Shown here: positions 1 through 5,260 of the stretch, in pieces
Numbering within the stretch: position 1 is the first letter of the stretch
Layout: the number at the start of each line of letters is the position of its first letter
NCBI GenBank assembly: GCA_902768995.1
Contig: CACXNN010000083.1
Coordinates: forward strand, 1-5,614
Source of the DNA: an uncultured Eubacteriales bacterium
GTDB lineage: Bacteria > Bacillota > Clostridia > Christensenellales > CAG-138
Direction of reading: 5' to 3'
DNA length: 5,614 nt
Position numbers and translations under genes: made by a program
Notes under the pieces: generated by a model
Databases searched by the model: none
What the model was told of the DNA's origin: nothing
Seen by the model: only the letters and a program-made list of their open reading frames with translations

Positions 1-32
1 GGCGGATTCAGTTTCGTCAGATCTATTTCCAT
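1..32 (-). CDS. 5' end of an unidentified gene (partial, first 10 codons)
   Basis: An ATG at 32 (reading leftwards) opens a frame that stays open to the window edge and encodes MEIDLTKLNP. A ribosome binding site (AGGGAG) lies about 5 bases upstream and overlaps the TAG stop of the DUF4364 gene. The 8-base gap and shared RBS/stop region indicate translational coupling and one operon with the DUF4364 gene. Ten residues are too few to name a family. The start call rests only on the RBS and the tight spacing. Confidence 0.6.
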   Translation of the reverse strand, partial: MEIDLTKLNP

Positions 33-40
33 ACTGCTCC

Positions 41-574
41 CTACTTTTCCTCTTTCGTCAGCGTGTCGTAGATGATGTCATACAGCTGTGCGCTGCGCTG
101 CTGCCAGTTCTTGCGAAGGGCCAGGGATTCCTCCAGGGATGCTACCGTAAGATCGACCTCCAGGAGCGTGCGCTCCCCCTCCAAGGCCTTGAGCCGCACC
201 AGCATGCCGCCGCCGGGCAAGGGCTCCTCGGAGGAGACCAGCTCCCGCTCCTGCCGGAACTGGGGCGCGAAGCGCTTCAAATACTCGTCGATGCTGGTCC
301 GAAGGGAGTAGGTGAGGCCTTTTTCGAACATGCCCAGGGTCATCTTGCCCTGCTCCGTCAGGGAGAAGCAGGCGCCGAAGGGGCGGCGCATTGAGACGAT
401 ATCCCCGTTTTCCTCCAGATCGCCCACCACGTCGTGGAAGGAGAACCAGTTCATGCCCGTGGATTCATAGGCGCACTGATAGAACTGCTGCTCCGTCAGC
501 TCCGCTTTGGCGGTGCCCAGGATGTACAGCAGCTGCACCTTCTCCTTGGGAAGCCCCTCCAGAAAATTCGGCAT
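41..574 (-). CDS. DUF4364 family protein, winged-helix-like, putative regulator
   Basis: This 177-residue protein resembles the DUF4364 family of Clostridia, recognised from memory of the pattern rather than a search. Visible family traits are the N-terminal LLYIL helix (residues 15-19), a MNWFSFHDVV helix (41-50), an ExGDIV strand (56-60), a winged-helix style SLTEQGKMTL segment (71-80), and the GLTYSLRTSIDEYLKRF helix (86-102). The C-terminal half (about 120-177) is a strand pair followed by a helix ending in TLTKEEK. Length fits the family, whose members are roughly 170 residues. No membrane segment or signal peptide is seen, so it should be cytoplasmic. The family's function is not established; DNA binding is inferred from the winged-helix look. 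The start at 574 has a weak, distant G-rich RBS (around 585-590), but a good promoter lies just upstream. It is the first gene of a leftward operon with the gene starting at 32. Confidence 0.8.
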   Translation of the reverse strand: MPNFLEGLPKEKVQLLYILGTAKAELTEQQFYQCAYESTGMNWFSFHDVVGDLEENGDIVSMRRPFGACFSLTEQGKMTLGMFEKGLTYSLRTSIDEYLKRFAPQFRQERELVSSEEPLPGGGMLVRLKALEGERTLLEVDLTVASLEESLALRKNWQQRSAQLYDIIYDTLTKEEK

Positions 575-601
575 ACTCGTCCAAACCCCCTATACCCTCA
601 T

Positions 602-630
602 ACTATATCAAAAAAAAGAAGATTTGACAA
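602..630 (-). promoter_or_regulatory. Sigma-A-type promoter for the DUF4364 operon
   Basis: Read on the minus strand, a -35 box TTGTCA (630-625, 5 of 6 consensus bases) is followed by a 17-base spacer and a -10 box TATAGT (607-602, 5 of 6). Transcription would start near 595, giving a leader of about 20 bases before the ATG at 574. The calls come from consensus match and spacing only. Confidence 0.65.
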
Positions 631-716
631 TAGAATCCTTTGCTAAAAATACTAAAACATATTGAAATAGCGTGCGATTTAGCATATGCAGCGGGAAAAC
701 TGGCGCATGGATACGT

Positions 717-745
717 TTGCCTTTTTCGTTTGTTGCAGATATAAT
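717..745 (+). promoter_or_regulatory. Sigma-A-type promoter for the GNAT gene
   Basis: A -35 box TTGCCT (717-722, 4 of 6) is followed by a 17-base spacer and a perfect TATAAT -10 box (740-745). The predicted start near 752 leaves a leader of about 19 bases before the ATG at 771. This position rules out the upstream in-frame ATG at 672 as the translation start, because it would lie upstream of the promoter. Confidence 0.65.
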
Positions 746-756
746 GGAAGCGATAG

Positions 757-766
757 AAAGGAGAGG
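757..766 (+). promoter_or_regulatory. Ribosome binding site deciding the GNAT start
   Basis: The sequence AAAGGAGAGG lies 4 bases before the ATG at 771. It matches the anti-Shine-Dalgarno well and identifies MASIRRATPS as the true N-terminus. Confidence 0.8.
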
Positions 767-770
767 AACA

Positions 771-1232
771 ATGGCAAGCATCCGAAGAGCAACGCCGAGC
801 GACGCCTGTCGTTTGGCGGAAATAGAGGTGTTCGATTATCGGCAGCATTTTTATCCCCTGTTCAAAACCGATCGATACTTTTTCTCAGAGTTGAATGTGC
901 CTGTTCTTATGAAGGAGTATCAGGACGAGCCGGAGCGGATCGAGCGGACCTATGTCTATGAGGACAATGGGGTCGTGAAAGGGTTTGTTCGAGTCAACGG
1001 GGAGGAGATCGAGAAACTGTTCGTGGAGACAGCGTTTCAAAGGATGGGGATCGGCGGAGCGCTTTTGGAGCATGCGATACGGAACACTAAGGCAAACGAT
1101 CTGCTTGTCCTTGAAAAGAATAGAGGGGCTATACGACTGTATGAAAGATATGGCTTTCACATGACGGGATACAGGCAAAGAGTGGACGATACGGAAGAAT
1201 TCTTTGTCAGAATGGAAAGGCGTGGAGCATAG
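771..1232 (+). CDS. GNAT family N-acetyltransferase
   Basis: This 153-residue protein should transfer an acetyl group from acetyl-CoA to an amine; the acceptor cannot be told from sequence. GNAT hallmarks are the strand IEKLFVETAFQ (80-90), the pyrophosphate-binding motif Q90-x-x-G93-x-G95 followed by helix ALLEHAI, and the motif-B region with N117, A120, Y124 and the YGF at 127-129. The length is typical of a single-domain GNAT, as in RimI-like and small-molecule acetyltransferases. The start at 771 follows a strong AAAGGAGAGG RBS and is right after a good promoter; the longer frame from 672 is rejected. Base composition is visibly less GC-rich than the flanking genes, with more AT-ending codons, so recent transfer is possible. 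The stop codon and last two residues lie inside the left arm of the adjacent repeat element. It is monocistronic, followed by the repeat and its hairpin terminator. Confidence 0.9.
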   Translation: MASIRRATPSDACRLAEIEVFDYRQHFYPLFKTDRYFFSELNVPVLMKEYQDEPERIERTYVYEDNGVVKGFVRVNGEEIEKLFVETAFQRMGIGGALLEHAIRNTKANDLLVLEKNRGAIRLYERYGFHMTGYRQRVDDTEEFFVRMERRGA

Positions 1233-1369
1233 GGGATTCGAATTCGCGCCTGCGGGCTTGGTCGGGCTTCGGCTCTCAGGCCCCACTGGGGCCTGATCCA
1301 CCACCGAAGCCGTTCGAATCCCCATGCTGCGACAGCAAAAAAAACCACCCGGATGGGTGGCTGTTTTTT
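1222..1369. repeat. tRNA-associated structured repeat, copy B (core 1226-1328 plus terminator)
   Basis: Outer inverted arms 1226-1242 and 1313-1328 pair over 16 base pairs with one bulged A at 1231. Inside are a weak 3-bp hairpin (1248-1250 with 1255-1257), an 8-bp stem (1265-1272 with 1304-1311), and, capping it, a 9-bp hairpin (1276-1284 with 1288-1296) with loop ACT. The left arm, read on the minus strand, equals the 3' end of the neighbouring tRNA-Ala (T-loop, T-stem and acceptor 3' strand, through the discriminator base). A terminator-like hairpin follows at 1337-1369. No protein of recognisable family is encoded. The left end overlaps the last codons of the GNAT gene. Together with copy A it forms a tandem array of about 150-bp period next to the tRNA. 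Its nature (mobile element, tRNA-derived repeat or non-coding RNA) is not settled. Confidence 0.8.
1337..1369. terminator. Hairpin terminator between repeat copies (can act on both strands)
   Basis: The stem CCACCC (1345-1350) pairs with GGGTGG (1355-1360) around loop GGAT. It is followed on the plus strand by a six-T run (1364-1369). On the minus strand the A run at 1337-1344 becomes eight Ts. It could end the GNAT transcript and stop leftward readthrough from the tRNA. Confidence 0.7.
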
Positions 1370-1519
1370 GGTGGAGCATAGGGGATTCGCTCTCGCGCTC
1401 GACGCGCTCGGTCAGGGTGCGGCTCTGGGGCTCCACTGGAGCCCCATTCACTACCGCACCCGTTCGAATCCCCATGCTGCAACAGAAAAAAACAACCACC
1501 CGGATGGGTGGCTGTTTTT
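1370..1519. repeat. tRNA-associated structured repeat, copy A (core 1375-1478 plus terminator)
   Basis: This copy has the same architecture as copy B. Outer arms 1375-1389 and 1465-1478 pair over 14 base pairs with a bulged A at 1380. A 4-bp GCGC hairpin (1395-1398 with 1404-1407), an 8-bp stem (1415-1422 with 1454-1461) and a 9-bp capping hairpin (1426-1434 with 1438-1446, loop ACT) follow. Inner stems differ in sequence from copy B yet remain paired, while the arms are nearly identical. The stretch 1343-1389 is a perfect 47-bp direct repeat of 1494-1540, which holds the tRNA 3' end and its terminator. On the minus strand the right end therefore reads as a tRNA 3' end with CCA followed by a terminator, duplicating the real tRNA gene's 3' boundary. 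Confidence 0.8.
1486..1519 (-). terminator. Rho-independent terminator of tRNA-Ala
   Basis: On the minus strand, directly after the tRNA CCA, the RNA forms an 11-bp stem (1516-1506 with 1501-1491, loop AUCC) including one G-U pair, followed by a U-rich tract (through 1486). On the plus strand the G-U pair becomes an A-C mismatch, so the leftward orientation is the better one, which fits the tRNA direction. It is nearly identical to the hairpin at 1337-1369. Confidence 0.85.
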
Positions 1520-1595
1520 TGGTGGAGCATAGGGGATTCGAACCCCTGACCTCAACATTGCGAACGTTGCGCGCTACCAACTGTGCTAATGCCCC
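1520..1595 (-). tRNA. tRNA-Ala (anticodon CGC, reads GCG), CCA encoded
   Basis: The 76-base gene folds as a canonical cloverleaf. The acceptor stem GGGGCAT/ATGCTCC carries the G3-U70 wobble pair, which is the alanine identity element. The D arm is GCAC-AGTTGGTA-GCGC, with an A12-C23 mismatch. The anticodon stem is CAACG/TGTTG with loop TTCGCAA, placing anticodon CGC at 1562-1560. The T arm is AGGGG-TTCGAAT-CCCCT, the discriminator is A, and CCA is encoded at 1522-1520. A promoter lies upstream at 1642-1615 and a terminator directly downstream. It stands alone as a single-gene transcript. Its 3' 20 or so bases are repeated in the two adjacent elements, which lack any 5' tRNA half and are not tRNAs. 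Confidence 0.95.
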
Positions 1596-1614
1596 TCGAA
1601 TGAACGCATACAGT

Positions 1615-1642
1615 ATTATACACATCCGGGAGAAAAATGCAA
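1615..1642 (-). promoter_or_regulatory. Promoter of tRNA-Ala
   Basis: On the minus strand a TTGCAT -35-like box (1642-1637, 3 of 6) is followed by a 16-base spacer and a perfect TATAAT (1620-1615). Transcription would begin near 1608, some 13 bases before the mature tRNA 5' end at 1595. The -10 box is convincing; the -35 box is weak. Confidence 0.6.
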
Positions 1643-1710
1643 GACTTTTTTCCGAGAATTCTTCGACGGCATGACGCTCTTTTCATTTTGCGATCGTTTG
1701 TCGAAAGAGG

Positions 1711-1739
1711 GTGACAAGAGGAGCAAAGTGTGCTAAATT
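1711..1739 (+). promoter_or_regulatory. Promoter of the M16C peptidase gene
   Basis: A GTGACA -35 box (1711-1716, 5 of 6) is followed by a 17-base spacer and a TAAATT -10 box (1734-1739, 4 of 6) carrying a TG extension at 1731-1732. The leader before the ATG at 1770 would be about 24 bases. It is divergent from the tRNA promoter, with about 70 bases between the two. Confidence 0.55.
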
Positions 1740-1755
1740 ATATACGAACATGTAA

Positions 1756-1763
1756 AAAGGAGG
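1756..1763 (+). promoter_or_regulatory. Ribosome binding site of the M16C peptidase
   Basis: AAAGGAGG sits 6 bases before the ATG at 1770, a near-perfect Shine-Dalgarno. It fixes the start so that the protein begins with a signal peptide. Confidence 0.85.
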
Positions 1764-1769
1764 CTCATC

Positions 1770-4700
1770 ATGAAGAAACTGCTGTCCCTTGCACTGGCCC
1801 TGATGCTGGCGCTGTCCTGCGTGGGCGTCGTCGCCAGGCCTGCCCATGCCGAGAACGCTTCCGCTCTGCCCAAGGTGGGCGACGTGACGAACGGCTTCGA
1901 GGTCAAGGAGATCCAGCCCTTCGCCCTGGTCGGCGCAGATCTGGTGCTCTTCGAGCATCAGCGGACCGGCGCAAAGCTCCTGTGGATCGCCAATGCGGAT
2001 ACCAACCGGCTCTTCCAGCTCACCTTCCCTACGAGACCGAATAACGATATGGGTCTGCCGCATGTGTTCGAGCATGCGACGCTCTTTGGGTCGGACAAGT
2101 ATCCTTCCACTTCGCTGTTCTTCAACATCAGCTATCAGACCTACAACACCTATGTGAACGCCTATACCACCGACGCCTGCACCAGCTACCCTCTGGCGTC
2201 CCTGTCGGAGAAGCAGCTGCTGAATCTGGCGGATTACTATGTGGATTCCTGCTTCCATCCCCTCATCATGTCCGATGAAGGCATCTTCCGCACCCAGGCC
2301 TGGCACTACGATCTGAACAGCCTGGACGGTGAGCTGACCTACGAGGGCGTGGTGTACTCCGAGATGCAGGGGGCCATGACCCTGGAGCGCACGGCCCTGG
2401 AGTACGCCAACGATCTGACCTTTCCCGGCGCGGCCTTGAGCTACAGCTACGGCGGCCTTCCCGAGAACATCCCTGAGATGACCTGGGAGGACGTGAAGGC
2501 ATATCACGACAAGTACTATCATCCCTCCAACTGCCTGGCGATCCTCTACGGCCAGTTCGATGAGTATGAAGCGTTCCTGAAGCTCCTGGACGAAGCGTTC
2601 GCACCCTATGAGAAGGTGGAGTTCACCTTCGAGGACGCGGGCTACAAGCCCATCGAGAAGGCCCAGGTCGCCTCCTTCGGCTATCCCATGGCCGAGGGCA
2701 CGGACGTGACCAATCAGACCGTCATCATCTATTACATCCTCTGCCCCGGCATGAAGGGCGACGTGGAGCAGGAGAACCTGATCGACAACGTCAGCTCCCT
2801 GCTGAACCAAAATGGCTCCGTCCTGAGCCAGAGCTTCAAGCACGCCTTCCCCTCGGGGAATCTCTCCTGCGGTCGGGAAGTGGCCGGACCGGACGACGCC
2901 ATCATCTTCCAGGCCACCGGCATGAATCGGGATGACGCGGAGAAATTCAAGGCCCTGGTGGACGAAGCGCTGCTGGACGTGGCCAACAACGGATTCCCCC
3001 AGGACATGGTGGACAGCGCCATGACCTCCTTGAACATCTCCGCCAAGCTGGCGCCGGAGAACGGGGACCCGGCGGAGGGCGTGGTGTATTCTTTCGCGTA
3101 CGATTATGCCGTGACCGGCGATCCCTTCGCCTTCGTGAACCAGATGGCGTCCCTGTCCAGGATCGACGAGGAGAACCAGAAGGGCCTGCTGAAGGAGGCC
3201 GTGGCCAAGTGGCTGACGAACAACGAGCTCTACACCCTCACCACCACCTATCCTGCGCCCGGCGAGAAGGAGAAGGTGGACGCCGCGCTGAAGGAAGAGC
3301 TGGCCAAGATCAAGGCGGGCATGAGCCAGGAGCAGCTGCAGGCCATCGTGGACGAGACCAACGCCGCCCCCAAGGAGGAGGACACCAGCGAGCTGATGGC
3401 TAAGATCAAGGCCATCACCGTAGAGAACCTGCCGGAGGAGGTCAAGGCCTACACCGTGAACGACTTCACCGACGACAAGGGCATCCGCCATATCGAAGCC
3501 GTCGCCGGGGTGGACGGCATCGGCCATGTGTCCTTGGAGCTGGACGCTGCAGCCCTGCCCCAGGAGGACATCCACTGGATGCGGCTCTACACCCGCTTGC
3601 TGGGCAAGCTGGATACGGACAAGCACACCAAGGAAGAGCTGGACGTGCTGATCGACCGGTATATGTACGACAAGGTCACCGGCGTGGATTGTGTGGATCT
3701 GAAGGACAGCATCCATCCCTATCTGGTGGGCGAGTGGTATGCGCTGGACGACGATCTGGCGACCGGCTACGATCTCATGGAGGAGCTCCTGTTCCACACC
3801 CGCTTCGACGATGTCCAGAAACTGCTGGAGCAGGTACAGGCGCAGAAAACCTCCGTCCGCGCCACCATCAACAACAACGCCTACAGCGTCATGCTGTATC
3901 GCGGCTTGGCGGACAAATCTCCGTTCTATCTCTATTACAGCTATTTGAACTTCCTCGAGTACTACGCTTTCCTGGAAAATCTGGAGGCCATGCTGGGCGA
4001 AAAGCCCCAGGAGGTGACCAAGCACTTCGAGGAGCTTCAGAGCTTCTTCGCCAACAGCGCTGGCGCGGTGGCTGCTTTCGCCGGCAACGAGAAGAGCATC
4101 GAGCTCAATCGTCCCCTGGCCGACGCCTTCCTGGCCAAGCTCAAGCATGAGGACAGGGAGCCGGTGGCCTACGATCTGCCCCTGCCCAGCCAGCGGGAAG
4201 CTTTGATCACCGACGGCAACGTCCAGTTCAACAACGTGATCGCCACGGCCGACGACATGGGTCTCGAAGGCTTCGACGCGGGGCTGGAGGTGGTCGCCTC
4301 CCTGGTCAGCGACAAGATCCTGGTGCCCATCCTGCGGGATCAGATGGGTGTGTATACCCCCTGGAACGGCGTCATGGACAACGGCGCCATGTATCTGGTC
4401 AGCTATCGCGATCCCAACCTGAAGGACACCTTCGACGTGTACGCCTCCCTGGCCGACCGCATCGCACAGCTGGAGGTGGATCAGGACACCCTGGATGGGT
4501 ACATCATGAGCTCCTATTCCAGCCTTGCCAAGCCCAAGGGCGAATTGACCGGGGCCATCGCCGCCATCGGGGACACGCTGGCGGGCAAGAAGCTGGACAG
4601 GAATCTGGAATACATGCGCCAGATCAAGAAGGTCACGCCGGAGGCGGTGAAAACCAGTGCCGAGCTCTATCGGAAGGCCTGGGAGAACGGCGTCCATTCC

Positions 4701-5186
4701 ACGGCCGGCAGCGCCGCGGCCATCAATCAGAACACCGATCTGTTCGATTCCATCCTGAACCCCTTCAACGCTCAGGATTCCTCCAAGGTGGCGTTCACCG
4801 ATGCGGCGGAGGGCAGCGAGCACTACGATGCCGTGCGCTTCGTGTTCGAGGAATCTCTGATGACGCCCAAGGCGCAGGACGCCTTCGGCACCGATGAGCC
4901 CGCCACAGCAAAGGAGCTGTACGGCGCCCTGTATGTGCTCATCGGCGGTGCGCCCGGGGCAGTGGACGAGGCCTTTGCCTTCTTCGATCAGAACAAGCTG
5001 GTGCCGGCTGGCGTGAAGGCCGACACGCCTCTCACCAACGGTCTCTGCGATCAGATCTTCGTGACCTTCGGCGCTGCGGTGGGCATCCCGCTGCAGGCGG
5101 ACGCGCCCAACGAGAAGACGGATCTCGCCATGACCCGCGGGGAGCTGGCTGAGCAGATCAAGCTGTTCTGCGACATGATCCAATAA
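1770..5186 (+). CDS. Secreted M16C (PreP/insulinase family) zinc metallopeptidase with C-terminal SLH-like repeats
   Basis: This 1138-residue protein should degrade peptides outside the membrane in a closed two-half chamber. Residues 1-27 form a signal peptide (KK, hydrophobic core, AHA cleavage before E28). The inverted zinc motif is H98-V-F-E101-H102, with the third ligand E198 in VVYSEMQG. The 96-residue gap from H102 to E198 equals that in plant PreP, marking subfamily M16C. A helical linker typical of the M16C-associated domain spans about 486-565 and joins the halves. In the second half R856 and Y862 (LRDQMGVY) match the conserved Arg-Tyr pair of PreP, followed by SYRDPN. So all catalytic elements appear intact. 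Residues about 1019-1138 exceed the usual family length of about 1000 and resemble two to three degenerate SLH repeats, ending in TRGELAEQI, which suggests cell-wall attachment. The gene is monocistronic, with its own promoter and terminator. Physiological substrate unknown. Confidence 0.93.
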   Translation: MKKLLSLALALMLALSCVGVVARPAHAENASALPKVGDVTNGFEVKEIQPFALVGADLVLFEHQRTGAKLLWIANADTNRLFQLTFPTRPNNDMGLPHVFEHATLFGSDKYPSTSLFFNISYQTYNTYVNAYTTDACTSYPLASLSEKQLLNLADYYVDSCFHPLIMSDEGIFRTQAWHYDLNSLDGELTYEGVVYSEMQGAMTLERTALEYANDLTFPGAALSYSYGGLPENIPEMTWEDVKAYHDKYYHPSNCLAILYGQFDEYEAFLKLLDEAFAPYEKVEFTFEDAGYKPIEKAQVASFGYPMAEGTDVTNQTVIIYYILCPGMKGDVEQENLIDNVSSLLNQNGSVLSQSFKHAFPSGNLSCGREVAGPDDAIIFQATGMNRDDAEKFKALVDEALLDVANNGFPQDMVDSAMTSLNISAKLAPENGDPAEGVVYSFAYDYAVTGDPFAFVNQMASLSRIDEENQKGLLKEAVAKWLTNNELYTLTTTYPAPGEKEKVDAALKEELAKIKAGMSQEQLQAIVDETNAAPKEEDTSELMAKIKAITVENLPEEVKAYTVNDFTDDKGIRHIEAVAGVDGIGHVSLELDAAALPQEDIHWMRLYTRLLGKLDTDKHTKEELDVLIDRYMYDKVTGVDCVDLKDSIHPYLVGEWYALDDDLATGYDLMEELLFHTRFDDVQKLLEQVQAQKTSVRATINNNAYSVMLYRGLADKSPFYLYYSYLNFLEYYAFLENLEAMLGEKPQEVTKHFEELQSFFANSAGAVAAFAGNEKSIELNRPLADAFLAKLKHEDREPVAYDLPLPSQREALITDGNVQFNNVIATADDMGLEGFDAGLEVVASLVSDKILVPILRDQMGVYTPWNGVMDNGAMYLVSYRDPNLKDTFDVYASLADRIAQLEVDQDTLDGYIMSSYSSLAKPKGELTGAIAAIGDTLAGKKLDRNLEYMRQIKKVTPEAVKTSAELYRKAWENGVHSTAGSAAAINQNTDLFDSILNPFNAQDSSKVAFTDAAEGSEHYDAVRFVFEESLMTPKAQDAFGTDEPATAKELYGALYVLIGGAPGAVDEAFAFFDQNKLVPAGVKADTPLTNGLCDQIFVTFGAAVGIPLQADAPNEKTDLAMTRGELAEQIKLFCDMIQ

Positions 5187-5212
5187 CCCACAAAACAATC
5201 CATGCCAAAACG

Positions 5213-5240
5213 GATCGAAGGGCCTTTCGGCCCTTCGATC
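5213..5240. terminator. Strong hairpin terminator shared by convergent genes
   Basis: A perfect 12-bp stem (5213-5224 with 5229-5240) closes a TTTC loop. On the plus strand it is followed by a broken T tract (TATTTCTAT), 26 bases after the M16C stop. On the minus strand it lies about 20 bases after the guaB stop and is followed by CGTTTTGG. It probably serves both genes. Confidence 0.85.
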
Positions 5241-5260
5241 TATTTCTATGGATGCAAGCT

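Noticed and set aside
624..655. Plus-strand TTGACA at 624-629 as a promoter for the GNAT gene
   Set aside because: No acceptable -10 box lies 16-18 bases downstream. The same bases serve as the -35 box of the minus-strand promoter.
672..770. Upstream in-frame ATG that would lengthen the GNAT by 33 residues
   Set aside because: It lacks an RBS and lies upstream of the TATAAT promoter at 740-745. The GNAT fold starts properly at MASIRRA after a strong RBS.
1226..1478. Two degenerate or pseudo tRNA genes
   Set aside because: Only the 3' T-arm/acceptor strand is present. There is no 5' acceptor, D arm or anticodon arm, and the inner stems do not form a cloverleaf.
1222..1595. CRISPR array
   Set aside because: There are only two to three repeats at 150-bp period, the spacers are structured and related to each other, and no cas genes are seen.
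885..1625. A 246-codon minus-strand frame through the GNAT gene, the repeats and the tRNA
   Set aside because: It translates a tRNA gene, terminators and palindromes, and has no plausible RBS. The repeated peptide pattern only reflects the DNA repeat.
1324..1674. A 116-codon plus-strand frame across the repeat and the tRNA
   Set aside because: It runs antisense through the tRNA and terminator hairpins. No RBS or protein family traits are present.
1770..1830. Lipoprotein signal (cysteine at residue 17, ALSC)
   Set aside because: The -3 and -2 residues (A, L) do not fit the lipobox well, and a good signal peptidase I site (AHA before E28) follows. A lipoprotein is not fully excluded.
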